Part shown: in pieces, positions 42,546 through 51,876 of the stretch | Layout of the letters: each line of letters opens with the position of its first letter | Numbering within the stretch: position 1 is the stretch's first letter | Origin: Sphingobacterium thalpophilum | GTDB taxonomy: Bacteria > Bacteroidota > Bacteroidia > Sphingobacteriales > Sphingobacteriaceae | DNA: 64,000 nucleotides | Reading direction: 5' to 3' | NCBI RefSeq assembly: GCF_038396785.1 | Contig: NZ_CP151087.1 | Coordinates: 372,001-436,000 of the forward strand | Translations under genes and position numbers: made by a program | The notes under the pieces: model-generated | Databases searched by the model: none | What the model was told of the DNA's origin: nothing | Seen by the model: only the letters and a program-made list of their open reading frames with translations

Positions 42546-43628
42546 ATGAAAAGAGTATTTATGCTCGCTAGTTTGGCTATTACCTTATGCCAAATCGGGT
42601 GTACTTCCAAAAAGGAAGAAAAGGAAGAAAAAGAGAAATTTACAGCGACCTCTCCGGTGCAAATGGACACAACTATCCGTAAGGACTTTGTTTCCCAGAT
42701 TAGGTCTTTCCGAAATATTGAGCTTCGGGCTCAGGAAAAGGGCTATCTCGAGCAGATTTTCGTAGATGAAGGACAATTTGTCCATAAAGGGCAATTACTT
42801 TTTCGGATTATGCCGAAGATGTATGAGGCCGAATACCGTAAATCTTCGGCAGAAGTTAATGTAGCAGAAATTGAAGTTCAAAATACAAAAACGCTTGCCG
42901 ATAAAAATGTCGTATCGCCCAATGAACTCGCGATGGCTAAAGCAAAACTTGAGCAAGCCAAAGCTGAGGCTGCGATTGCAAAATTACATCTCTCCTTTAC
43001 AGAAATCAGGGCACCTTTTGACGGAACCATTGATCGGATTCCATTGAAATTGGGAAGTTTGGTGGATGAAGGTGAATTATTGACAAGTCTGTCCGACAAC
43101 AGTGAGATGCTGGTTTATTTCAATGTCTCCGAACCTGAATATTTAAGTTATCAAACTAACGTGAGTAAACGTGGAGATACTCATGTCGGCTTGTTGCTTG
43201 CCAATAATGAGTTGTTCGCTCAAAATGGTCTTGTGGAGACCATAGAAAGTGAGTTCAACAGTGAGACGGGAAATATTGCTTTTAGAGCGAAATTTCCCAA
43301 TCCAAACCGTCTATTAAAACATGGCGAGAGCGGCAAGGTGGTGATGAACTTTCCGCTGAAACAGGTTTTAATTATTCCACAGAAAGCGACATACGAAATG
43401 CAGGACCGTAAATATGTGTATGTAATCGATAAGGAGGGCAAATTAAAAGCCCGTCATATCACCATTGGTAACTCCCTACCAGATCTGTATGTGGTAACGA
43501 GCGGACTTCAAAAAGATGATAAATTTTTGTTGGATGGTATTCAGAAAGCAAAAGAGGATGATAAAATCAGCTACAGCTTTGTGCAACCTAAAGACGCCAT
43601 CTCAAATTTGAAGTTAAAAACAGAATAG
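42546..43628 (+). CDS. RND efflux periplasmic adaptor (MFP) lipoprotein
   Basis: 360 residues. Lipoprotein signal with Cys19 (CQIGC) and a Lys/Glu linker. Then the standard adaptor order: barrel-sandwich/lipoyl half (GYLEQIFVDEGQFVHKGQLLF), a short coiled-coil hairpin (about 95-145), lipoyl second half (SFTEIRAPFDGTIDRI), beta-barrel and membrane-proximal domains. It links the RND pump to the outer-membrane channel. First gene of a three-gene operon, 21 bases from the pump gene. Confidence 0.95.
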   Translation: MKRVFMLASLAITLCQIGCTSKKEEKEEKEKFTATSPVQMDTTIRKDFVSQIRSFRNIELRAQEKGYLEQIFVDEGQFVHKGQLLFRIMPKMYEAEYRKSSAEVNVAEIEVQNTKTLADKNVVSPNELAMAKAKLEQAKAEAAIAKLHLSFTEIRAPFDGTIDRIPLKLGSLVDEGELLTSLSDNSEMLVYFNVSEPEYLSYQTNVSKRGDTHVGLLLANNELFAQNGLVETIESEFNSETGNIAFRAKFPNPNRLLKHGESGKVVMNFPLKQVLIIPQKATYEMQDRKYVYVIDKEGKLKARHITIGNSLPDLYVVTSGLQKDDKFLLDGIQKAKEDDKISYSFVQPKDAISNLKLKTE

Positions 43629-43649
43629 ATCCCTTACAGTTAAATTACT

Positions 43650-46600
43650 ATGTTTAGTCGTTTTATAAATAGACCAGTACTTTCGATCGTGATATCACTG
43701 ATCATTGTGTTTTTGGGTGTGCTTTCTATGGTACAGCTTCCTGTAACACAATTTCCGTCAATATCGCCACCGAAGGTGAACATCACTGCCGAGTATCCTG
43801 GAGCCAATGGTGAGTTGATGATTAAATCAGTTATCATTCCGCTGGAACGTGCGATCAATGGGGTTCCTGGAATGAAATACATGGCTTCCGATGCCGGTAA
43901 TGACGGGGAAGCAAGTATTCAGGTCGTATTCAACCTAGGAACGGATCCGAATCAGGCTTCTTTAAATGTACAGAACCGCGTAGCCTCTGTGGTTAACAAG
44001 CTTCCGCCAATTGTGGTCCGTGAAGGGGTGAAGATTACACGTGAAGAATCCAATATGTTAATGTACATCAATCTCTACAGTAAAGACAAGGAGCTTGATG
44101 GAAATTTTATGTATAACTATGCGGACATGAATATTGTCTCCGAATTACGTCGGGTAGACGGTGTCGGGGTGGCAAATATTCTTGGAACACGCGAATTAGC
44201 GATGCGTATTTGGTTGAAACCTGATCGTATGACAGCCTACAAGATTTCTGCAGAAGAGGTGATGAAAGCCTTATCCGAGCAAAGTTTGGAAGCTTCACCA
44301 GGTAAAGCCGGGGAGTCGTCTGGTATGACCTCCCAGTCTTTTGAATATGTATTGAAATACCCGGGGCGTTTTACAACTACGGAAGGTTATGGCAATATCG
44401 TTTTACGTGCGGGTGAAAATGGTGAAATGTTACGTTTAAAAGATGTTGCGGAAATCAAATTCGGTTCGGCGATGTACGATATCTACTCTACACTGAATGG
44501 AAAACCATCTGCAGCGATTGTCTTAAAACAATCCTATGGAAGTAATGCTTCTCAGGTAATCCAAGACGTTAAAAGCAAAATGAAGGAATTGAAAGCTTCC
44601 TTTCCGAAAGGGCTGGATTACGAAATTAGCTATGACGTATCAAAATTCTTGGATGCATCCATGGAAAAAGTAGTCCATACTTTATTGGAAGCATTTGTGC
44701 TTGTTGCTATTGTGGTTTTTCTATTCTTAGGAGATTGGCGTTCGACATTGATTCCGACCATTGCAGTACCGGTTTCCTTGGTGGGATCGTTTTTGTTCAT
44801 GCAGTTTTTTGGCATTACCATCAACTTGATCACATTGTTTGCACTGGTGCTTGCCATAGGTGTGGTTGTGGACGATGCGATTGTGGTTATTGAAGCTGTC
44901 CATGCTAAAATGGAAGAGCTTCATATTTCGGCCTATAAGGCGACCAAAAAAGCGATGCACGAAATCAGTGGTGCCATTGTTGCGATCACATTCCTTATGG
45001 CGGCGGTTTTTATTCCGGTTGCCTTTATGTCTGGCCCCGTAGGGATATTCTATCGGCAGTTTTCCATTACCATGGCTACTTCCATCATCTTATCGGGTGT
45101 TGTGGCATTGACACTCACTCCGGCTTTATGTGCGATTATGCTGAAGAATAACCATGGAAAGGCAAGAAAGAAATCCATTATCGATAAATTCCTGGATTCT
45201 TTCAACAGATTGTTTGATAAGATGTCCAACAAATATGTTTACTTGTTGAAGGGCATAGTGGATAAGCGCGTTTTTACATTTTTAGTATTAATTGGTTTTT
45301 GTATTGGCGCATATTTTTTGAATAATGCTGTTCCTGCAGGTTTTATCCCCAATGAAGATCAGGGGATGATCTATGCTATTATTCAAACGCCGCCAGGATC
45401 GACATTGGAACGGACCAATCTAGCGGCCCAGACATTGCAAAAAGAAGCTGAAGACATTGATGGTGTACAATCGGTATCTTCATTGGCTGGTTATGAAATC
45501 CTGACTGAAGGAACCGGGGCAAATACAGGTACTTGTTTGATCAACTTGAAAAGCTGGGAAGAACGTAAAGAATCCTCGCAGGAGATCATAGAGCAACTGG
45601 AGGCCGCTGCCAAAAATATCCCAGGAGCGTCTATCGAGTTTTTCCAACCGCCGGCCGTACCGGGCTATGGTGCTGCGGGTGGATTTGAGCTTCGTCTTCT
45701 GGACAAAGCAGGTTCTGGCGACTACAAGAAAATGGAAACGGTAAGTAAGGATTTTGTGCGTGAATTGAACAAAAGGCCTGAATTATCGTCTGTATTTACC
45801 TTCTATAGTGCAAGTTTTCCGCAGTATATGTTGCATATCGATAATGATCTCGCGCAACAGAAGGGTGTTACCATTGATAATGCACTGAATACGCTTTCGA
45901 CTTTGGTGGGCAGTAATTACGAAACGAATTTCATTAAGTATGACCGTCAATATAAAGTTATGGTTCAGGCTTTGCCGCAATACAGGGCTTTGCCGGAAGA
46001 TATCTTAAAACTATATGTGAAGAATGATAAAGACGAAATGGTACCATTTTCAGCATTTATGCATATGGAAAAGGTTTACGGTCTTTCTGAGATCACCCGG
46101 CACAATATGTATATGGCATCTGAAATTTCGGGCTCTGCCGCACCAGGTTATAGCAGTGGTGAAGCAATTCAGGTGATTAATGAAGTCGCTGCCAAGACCT
46201 TACCACGAGGCTATGGCATTGATTGGGCTGGTATTTCCAAAGATCAGGTAGGTCGTGGAAATCAGGCAATTTATATCTTCTTAATTTGTCTCGGTTTCGT
46301 TTACTTGATACTTTCCGCTCAATATGAGAGCTTTATTATGCCCTTTGCGGTGTTGCTTTCTATACCAATCGGAATCTTTGGGGCATTTCTACTATTGAAG
46401 TTATTGGGATTGGAAAACAATATTTACGCGCAGGTTGCTTTGGTCATGCTTATCGGTCTACTTGGTAAAAATGCCGTGTTGATTGTTGAGTTTGCCGCTC
46501 AACGGCATTCGCAGGGATTGAGTATCATTGAGGCTGCCTTGGACGGTGCAAAAGTAAGGTTTAGACCTATTTTGATGACATCATTTGCTTTTATCGCCGG

Positions 46601-46814
46601 GTTGATTCCCTTAGTTATGGCTTCAGGCCCAGGTGCAATTGGAAACCGTACGATCGGTACAGCGGCAGCGGGAGGTATGTTGTTTGGGACGGTTTTTGGT
46701 ATTGTGGTGATACCGGGCTTATACTTTATCTTCGGGACTATTGCCTCCAAACGCAAGCTTATTAAACACGAAGATGAAAATCCATTAACTGAAGAACTTG
46801 ATAATAATGACTAA
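43650..46814 (+). CDS. HAE1-family RND efflux pump (AcrB-like)
   Basis: 1054 residues. Twelve helices and two large periplasmic loops. Helix 1 starts FSRFINRPVLSIVISLIIVFLG. The proton relay Asp pair in helix 4 is present (GVVVDDAIVVIEAVH), with the matching helix 10 Lys region (LVMLIGLLGKNAVLIVEFA). Drug extrusion driven by protons. Substrates cannot be read from the sequence. Central gene of the operon. Confidence 0.97.
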   Translation: MFSRFINRPVLSIVISLIIVFLGVLSMVQLPVTQFPSISPPKVNITAEYPGANGELMIKSVIIPLERAINGVPGMKYMASDAGNDGEASIQVVFNLGTDPNQASLNVQNRVASVVNKLPPIVVREGVKITREESNMLMYINLYSKDKELDGNFMYNYADMNIVSELRRVDGVGVANILGTRELAMRIWLKPDRMTAYKISAEEVMKALSEQSLEASPGKAGESSGMTSQSFEYVLKYPGRFTTTEGYGNIVLRAGENGEMLRLKDVAEIKFGSAMYDIYSTLNGKPSAAIVLKQSYGSNASQVIQDVKSKMKELKASFPKGLDYEISYDVSKFLDASMEKVVHTLLEAFVLVAIVVFLFLGDWRSTLIPTIAVPVSLVGSFLFMQFFGITINLITLFALVLAIGVVVDDAIVVIEAVHAKMEELHISAYKATKKAMHEISGAIVAITFLMAAVFIPVAFMSGPVGIFYRQFSITMATSIILSGVVALTLTPALCAIMLKNNHGKARKKSIIDKFLDSFNRLFDKMSNKYVYLLKGIVDKRVFTFLVLIGFCIGAYFLNNAVPAGFIPNEDQGMIYAIIQTPPGSTLERTNLAAQTLQKEAEDIDGVQSVSSLAGYEILTEGTGANTGTCLINLKSWEERKESSQEIIEQLEAAAKNIPGASIEFFQPPAVPGYGAAGGFELRLLDKAGSGDYKKMETVSKDFVRELNKRPELSSVFTFYSASFPQYMLHIDNDLAQQKGVTIDNALNTLSTLVGSNYETNFIKYDRQYKVMVQALPQYRALPEDILKLYVKNDKDEMVPFSAFMHMEKVYGLSEITRHNMYMASEISGSAAPGYSSGEAIQVINEVAAKTLPRGYGIDWAGISKDQVGRGNQAIYIFLICLGFVYLILSAQYESFIMPFAVLLSIPIGIFGAFLLLKLLGLENNIYAQVALVMLIGLLGKNAVLIVEFAAQRHSQGLSIIEAALDGAKVRFRPILMTSFAFIAGLIPLVMASGPGAIGNRTIGTAAAGGMLFGTVFGIVVIPGLYFIFGTIASKRKLIKHEDENPLTEELDNND

Positions 46815-48246
46815 TCGCAGAAAAATACAATGGGTCATTGCATTTTCGCTTTCAGCAGCAGTGACGGGATGTAAGGTTCCCAAAGCGACACAAATACAGG
46901 AGAATAAATTCGTTCCGAAGCAGTATACAGATGTAGCTCAATCAGATACAACGAATTCAGCGTCGGTTAAGTGGCGTGAATTTTTTACGGATCCAAATTT
47001 AGTTGTATTGATCGATACAGCGTTGAAAAACAATCAGGAGCTGAATGTTACTTTGCAGGAGTTGGCGATCGCAAAGAATGATATTCTTTTACGAAAAGGA
47101 GCATTGAAACCCACTGTTGGTTTACGTGCCGGAGGTGGTGTTGAAAAAGTTGGACGATACACCAGTCAGGGGGCCGGTGATGCCAGTACAGAAATTGCCC
47201 CTGGAAAGGAAATGCCGGATCCACTAGGAGATTTGACCATTGGTGCGTATGCCAGTTGGGAAATCGATGTTTGGAAAAAACTGAAGGACTCCGAACAAGC
47301 AGCACTGAACCGTTATCTTGCTACGGTAGAAGGGAAAAATTTTGTCTTAAGTAGCCTTATTGCCGAAGTTGCCCGTTCGTATTATGAATTATTGGCATTG
47401 GACAATCAGTTGGCTATTATCAAACAAAATATCGAGCTTCAGGACAATGCGCTTTCGGTAATCCGATTGCAGAAACAGGCTGCTCGTGTAACAGAACTGG
47501 CGGTTCAAAAGTTTGAAGCCGAAGTGTTGAAGACCAAAGGTATGGAATTTGAGACGCGGCAACAGATCAAAGAAACTGAAAACCGTATTAATTTTCTATT
47601 GGGACGTTTCCCACAAGAGATCAAACGTGACAAAAGCAATTTTGTCGATCTGATCCCGGCGAAAGTTCAGACAGGTATACCGAGCCAACTACTAAGCAAT
47701 AGACCTGATATTCGTGAGGCCGAGTATGAGCTCGCTGCCGCGAAGTTGGACGTACAGATCGCGCGGAAAGAGTTTTATCCTTCTTTGGAGATTTCGGCTG
47801 CTCTGGGTTTACAGGCATTCAAGCCTTCTTATCTATTTAAGATGCCTGAATCAGTTTTGTATAATCTAATAGGGGAGCTTGCAGCACCTTTGATCAACAA
47901 AAATGGGCTTAAAGCGGAATTTAATACAGCCAACGCGAAACAAATACAGGCGGTATATAATTACGAGAAGACGATTCTGAATGCTTACTTAGAAGTCTCT
48001 ACACAACTTTCTAATATTGAAAACCTCGGGCGCAGCTACGATTTCAAAGCAAAACAAGTTGAGGTTCTGAATAATTCCGTGTCTGTGTCAAATGATCTCT
48101 TTAAATCAGCGAGGGCAGACTATATGGAGGTTTTAATGACACAACGCGATGTACTGGATTCAAAACTTGAATTGATAGAAACAAAGAAGCAGCAGCTCAA
48201 TGCTGTTGTCAATATCTATAAAGATTTGGGAGGAGGCTGGAAATAA
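46807..48246 (+). CDS. Outer-membrane efflux factor (TolC/NodT-like) lipoprotein
   Basis: 479 residues from the ATG at 46807 (an in-frame ATG lies three codons upstream). Lipobox VTGC gives Cys22. Two OEP repeats: WREFFTDPNLVVLIDTALKNN starts the first and LLSNRPDIREAEYELAAAK starts the second. The trimer forms the outer-membrane channel and periplasmic tunnel of the efflux complex. Its start overlaps the end of the pump gene by 8 bases, so they are translationally coupled. Confidence 0.95.
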   Translation: MTNRRKIQWVIAFSLSAAVTGCKVPKATQIQENKFVPKQYTDVAQSDTTNSASVKWREFFTDPNLVVLIDTALKNNQELNVTLQELAIAKNDILLRKGALKPTVGLRAGGGVEKVGRYTSQGAGDASTEIAPGKEMPDPLGDLTIGAYASWEIDVWKKLKDSEQAALNRYLATVEGKNFVLSSLIAEVARSYYELLALDNQLAIIKQNIELQDNALSVIRLQKQAARVTELAVQKFEAEVLKTKGMEFETRQQIKETENRINFLLGRFPQEIKRDKSNFVDLIPAKVQTGIPSQLLSNRPDIREAEYELAAAKLDVQIARKEFYPSLEISAALGLQAFKPSYLFKMPESVLYNLIGELAAPLINKNGLKAEFNTANAKQIQAVYNYEKTILNAYLEVSTQLSNIENLGRSYDFKAKQVEVLNNSVSVSNDLFKSARADYMEVLMTQRDVLDSKLELIETKKQQLNAVVNIYKDLGGGWK

Positions 48247-48263
48247 GTTGTTTGTTTGAATGG

Positions 48264-48280
48264 ACCCCGCTAGGCGGGGT
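48264..48280 (+). terminator. Terminator of the efflux operon
   Basis: 7-bp GC-rich stem ACCCCGC / GCGGGGT with a 3-base loop followed by a T run. Confidence 0.9.
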
Positions 48281-48371
48281 TCTTTTTTTATAAGCCTATG
48301 CAAACTTCTTTCTTGTGAAAATAGAATAAATGCTTATTTTTAATCCTTATTTAATCTATTGTATTTGTTTT

Positions 48372-49058
48372 ATGGAATCACAAGAGTATATTCTTATCAA
48401 TGATGACGCTGAAAGGGGCGTTTTTTATAAAAAAACCTATCTTCATGTTGCGCTTTCGATTTTAGCATTTATCGTTTTGGAAACTTTGCTGATCAAATTG
48501 ATCCCTTATGATTTTATCGTTTGGATGGTTAGCGGAAAATTTATTTGGTTGTTCTTATTGGGATGTTTTTGGTTGGGCTCCACACTTTCATCAAGATGGA
48601 CACTTTCGCAAAGCCGTCAAACCCAATATTTAGGCCTAGCATTCTATATTGTACTGGAGGCAATCATCTTCCTGCCGATGATTTTTATGGCGGTATTTAT
48701 GACCGAAGGAATTAGTGTCATTTATCAGGCAAGTATAATGACTTTGGCCTTGTTTACCGGCCTTACTGTCGTTGCATTTGTATCCAATAAAGATTTTTCA
48801 TTTCTCAGAAATATCCTGGTGATTGGAGGCTTCTTATCTTTGGGGGCAATTGTTGCTGGAGCTATTTTTGGTTTTGAACTTGGATTATGGTTTTCGGTTG
48901 CCATGATTGCACTTGCTTCTGGAAGCATACTCTATCAAACTCAAAATCTGAAGTATAGTTACGGCAACGAACAATATGTAGGGGCAGCCTTGCAGCTATT
49001 TTCATCAATCATGTTGCTGTTCTGGTACATTCTACGAATTTTAATGCGCAGAAGATAA
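48372..49058 (+). CDS. Bax-inhibitor-1/YccA-family membrane protein
   Basis: 228 residues from the ATG at 48372 (MESQEYILIND). Seven predicted helices, with the BI-1 pattern: FYKKTYLHVALSILAF (helix 1), YQASIMTLALFTGLTVVAF and DFSFLRNILVIGGFLSLG. Members are calcium leak channels or protease partners in the inner membrane. Stands alone. Confidence 0.85.
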   Translation: MESQEYILINDDAERGVFYKKTYLHVALSILAFIVLETLLIKLIPYDFIVWMVSGKFIWLFLLGCFWLGSTLSSRWTLSQSRQTQYLGLAFYIVLEAIIFLPMIFMAVFMTEGISVIYQASIMTLALFTGLTVVAFVSNKDFSFLRNILVIGGFLSLGAIVAGAIFGFELGLWFSVAMIALASGSILYQTQNLKYSYGNEQYVGAALQLFSSIMLLFWYILRILMRRR

Positions 49059-49081
49059 ATTTTGTTCCTTTTAAAAATGAG

Positions 49082-49120
49082 AAAAAGTGGTTAAAGTAAA
49101 GTTTATTTTAACCACTTTTT
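49082..49120. terminator. Bidirectional terminator
   Basis: 14-bp stem AAAAAGTGGTTAAA with its complement between the BI-1 gene and the convergent SRPBCC gene. Confidence 0.85.
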
Positions 49121-49137
49121 TTTGCATTGTATAGTCG

Positions 49138-49656
49138 CTATTCTAGTCTATTTTTTAAGTTTTTCAGACCCTGATCGAAGTCTTTATTCATATTCATAAA
49201 TAAGTTCATAAAGTTCCATGGATAGGGCGATTTTCCTGAAATTCCCCAGGTCACCAAAGTTTGATTAGGCGAGATCTCTTTTAAGATGAAATAACCCTTG
49301 GCTGGTTCACCCATACCGAAATCGAGGGCCGTTTCAATTGTTTCGCCCTCGACGATTTTTGTAATGGTCTGTGAACCTTTACCGACTTTCTTACCATCCC
49401 AGCTGGATTTATAGCCGACTTGACCATCTACACCCTGTTCAGTTTTTTTCATTTGCGGGTCTGATAGTTGCCATACACCAAAGTTATCTTGGTTCTTAAG
49501 CATTTTCACGTAGTTGAACACTTCCTGCTTTGGCTTATTGATTGTTATCTCACTCTGGGCCGAGAAGTCTTTACTGACGAAGATTGCAGTAATTAAGGGA
49601 ATAGCGATGATGATCGCCAAAACAATTAGGATTTTTTTTAGGATTTTCATAATCAT
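49138..49656 (-). CDS. Membrane-anchored SRPBCC-fold protein
   Basis: 172 residues. One N-terminal membrane helix (ILIVLAIIIAIPLITAIFV) and a START/polyketide-cyclase-like domain: SEITINKPKQEVFNYVKML, MKKTEQGVDGQVGYKSSW and a final helix FMNMNKDFDQGLKNLKNRL. Such domains bind hydrophobic ligands. Role unknown. Confidence 0.85.
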   Translation of the reverse strand: MIMKILKKILIVLAIIIAIPLITAIFVSKDFSAQSEITINKPKQEVFNYVKMLKNQDNFGVWQLSDPQMKKTEQGVDGQVGYKSSWDGKKVGKGSQTITKIVEGETIETALDFGMGEPAKGYFILKEISPNQTLVTWGISGKSPYPWNFMNLFMNMNKDFDQGLKNLKNRLE

Positions 49657-49736
49657 GCATTCATATTGGTTTTCCTAATAAAGATAAAGGATAATCGGGA
49701 TTTTTATTGGAAAAAACAGGAATATATTTAGCAATG

Positions 49737-49772
49737 AAAAAAGCCTCTTCCAATATTGAAAGAGGCTTTTTT
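49737..49772. terminator. Terminator of the AhpD-like gene
   Basis: 13-bp stem AAAAAAGCCTCTT with its complement, 18 bases beyond the stop of the minus-strand gene. Confidence 0.85.
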
Positions 49773-49789
49773 GTAATCAAAGCGTAGCA

Positions 49790-50230
49790 CTACTTTAATA
49801 GTTCTAAATGGGTGCTGATGCCAATTCTATTCCACGCATTTATGGTAATGATCGCCATAATAATCTGTGCAATCTCCTTTTCTTCAAATATTTCTTTTGC
49901 TTTTTGAAAAGTGCTTTCTGTCAAACCCTTTTGATGTATCAATGTGATCTCCTCTGTCATCTCCAACAAAATCTGTTCTTCTTTAGTGAATAGATTCGTT
50001 TCCCGCCAGGCATTTAATAAAAATATCCGTTGTGGCGTTTCACCATACTTCAGCGCATCCTTCGTGTGCATATCTAAGCAAAAGGCACAGCCATTGATTT
50101 GAGAAGCACGTATTTTTATGAGTTCCTTTTGAATTGGATTTAAAAAAATATCATTGAGATAGGTTTCCAATCCCATCATCGCCTTATAGGCTACCGCATC
50201 TACTTTTGCAATATTCAATCGTGTGTTCAT
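49790..50230 (-). CDS. Carboxymuconolactone decarboxylase/AhpD-like protein
   Basis: 146 residues. The peroxidase motif CAFCLDMH (Cys48, Cys51, His55) is typical of AhpD-like proteins, followed by a helical body (KDALKYGETPQRIFLLNAWRE). The Cys pair can act in alkylhydroperoxide reduction. Single gene. Confidence 0.92.
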   Translation of the reverse strand: MNTRLNIAKVDAVAYKAMMGLETYLNDIFLNPIQKELIKIRASQINGCAFCLDMHTKDALKYGETPQRIFLLNAWRETNLFTKEEQILLEMTEEITLIHQKGLTESTFQKAKEIFEEKEIAQIIMAIITINAWNRIGISTHLELLK

Positions 50231-50354
50231 TGTTTTAAGTTTTGATAAGACAAAGTTGCGATTAGTATACGCTAAAAAAATTAAACTGGTTTAAGAATGG
50301 AAATTTTACGTATGAAGACAAGCCTCCATTCAATCGATATACAGCTATAGTAGC

Positions 50355-50720
50355 CTAGTTTGATACAATTAGGTAATAGTTGTCGGGGTCACGCAGGATA
50401 AATTGATCCTTTAGCGAGTTCTCATTGTAATGTATATCTTTCTCTATGAATGCATTTAACAAAGTAGCGTTTTCGAAGATTTGCTGTAAATTATCTACTC
50501 TAAAGAATAAAATAAATCCATTCCCCGCATGTTTTTGATCTTGCATAGTAGGGTGGTCGTGCTCACCCCATTTGTGTAAACAGAGAATGACAGTCCCGTT
50601 ATCCGTGAGAATTTCAAATGTTTCGCCGCCATGTTGACTGGTACAGCCCAAAAGCTTTTGGTAGAATAGCGAGCTTTTGGAGACGCTCTTTACAGCAATT
50701 ATGGGTTCTGTTCGTGTCAT
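50355..50720 (-). CDS. VOC-family (glyoxalase/bleomycin-resistance-like) protein
   Basis: 121 residues, two beta-alpha-beta-beta-beta units: IIAVKSVSKSSLFYQKLLGC and a second with FRVDNLQQIFENA, ending FILRDPDNYYLIVS, which is the usual VOC ending. Metal-binding residues in such short proteins vary; His in LCLHKWGEHDHP and Glu may serve. Substrate unknown. Confidence 0.85.
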   Translation of the reverse strand: MTRTEPIIAVKSVSKSSLFYQKLLGCTSQHGGETFEILTDNGTVILCLHKWGEHDHPTMQDQKHAGNGFILFFRVDNLQQIFENATLLNAFIEKDIHYNENSLKDQFILRDPDNYYLIVSN

Positions 50721-50742
50721 ATGATTTTGAAAGGTTGAAAAT

Positions 50743-51774
50743 CTAATTAAAGAGGCCCAGCGATTTCTCTTTTACCAAGTCCAATATCATGCGATATGCT
50801 GCAACAGAGTTGCCATGTTGATCCAATGCTGGACTGTAGGCCCCTATACCCATTTTATTCGGTACACTTACTGTGATTCCGCCACCAACGCCCGATTTAC
50901 TTGGAAGTCCGACAGTTCTGGCATATTCGCCACTAAATTCGTACATCCCTGCAATGAGCATTTGTGATTGAACTAGCTGAGATAGATCTGGGTTATAGTA
51001 TTGCTTATTTCCATCATAGCGCACGCAATGATGGGCAAAAAAGAAACCTATTTTAGCCAGATCCTCCGCAGTTATCTCAATGGAGCACTGCTTAAAATAA
51101 TTATTGAGTTTGTCTTCACCTTCACCATCAATGAGTCCATTGTTGCGCATCAGGTAGAACATGCCTCTGTTTCGATTTCCAGTCTCCCGTTCCGAATGGT
51201 ATACAGATCTACTGTAATCGATTTTTTCATTATTCGTTATAAAGCGAATCATATCCCTTATTTTAACAAAAGGTTCCTCACCTGTTCCTTTAATAAGCGA
51301 TGTCGTTAAAATGGCGCCGGCGTTCATCATCGGATTGAGCGGTTTACCCGATGTTTCCAAATTCGCAAAATGATTGAAGGGTTTATCTGTTCCATAGTAT
51401 CCCATTTTATTAAAAACAACTTCCTCGCCATTTTCCAATACAGCAACCATCAAGGAAACAATTTTTGAAATACTCTGAATTGTAAATCTTTGTTGTACAT
51501 CTCCGATACTAACGATTGTTCCAGCACTATTTACCACCGAAAGTGCGATAGATGCTGCATTGGCTTTACTTAATTCCGGGATGTAATCAGCCACTTTACC
51601 TTCTTTGAATGATTGCCTATTTTTATCCAATATTTTATCCAATAGCGCTTTATCAATGATCGCGCTCTTAGTACTGCGCTGGTTTTGAATGTTGTTTTGA
51701 GCAAACGATACAGTAATTGATCCGGAACATATCAAACCTATAATACAGGCTACCAACCTGACATTTTTTCTCAT
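50743..51774 (-). CDS. glsA: Secreted glutaminase (serine-dependent beta-lactamase-like fold)
   Basis: 343 residues from the ATG at 51774, where a signal peptide starts (MRKNVRLVACIIGLICSG); an in-frame start 27 codons earlier is less likely. Catalytic Ser101 and Lys104 are in FTIQSISK. Other family blocks: MNAGAILTTSLI, NRGMFYLMRNNG and GLPSKSGVGGGI. The enzyme turns glutamine into glutamate and ammonia; export is unusual, since the well-known GlsA proteins are cytoplasmic. Neighbours on the same strand are the VOC gene (22 bases downstream) and, upstream, the GH10-like gene separated by a terminator. Confidence 0.93.
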   Translation of the reverse strand: MRKNVRLVACIIGLICSGSITVSFAQNNIQNQRSTKSAIIDKALLDKILDKNRQSFKEGKVADYIPELSKANAASIALSVVNSAGTIVSIGDVQQRFTIQSISKIVSLMVAVLENGEEVVFNKMGYYGTDKPFNHFANLETSGKPLNPMMNAGAILTTSLIKGTGEEPFVKIRDMIRFITNNEKIDYSRSVYHSERETGNRNRGMFYLMRNNGLIDGEGEDKLNNYFKQCSIEITAEDLAKIGFFFAHHCVRYDGNKQYYNPDLSQLVQSQMLIAGMYEFSGEYARTVGLPSKSGVGGGITVSVPNKMGIGAYSPALDQHGNSVAAYRMILDLVKEKSLGLFN

Positions 51775-51826
51775 TTTTTCAGTATTTGTTTGTTCCAAAG
51801 ATAGGGAACAGTGTATTAAAAGAAAA

Positions 51827-51858
51827 GAGGTGCCAAATAAGTAACATTTTAGCACCTC
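51827..51858. terminator. Terminator of the GH10-like gene
   Basis: 7-bp stem GAGGTGC / GCACCTC with an 18-base AT-rich loop, downstream of the minus-strand gene ending at 51877. Confidence 0.6.
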
Positions 51859-51876
51859 AATCTAGTAGGTCATCCT

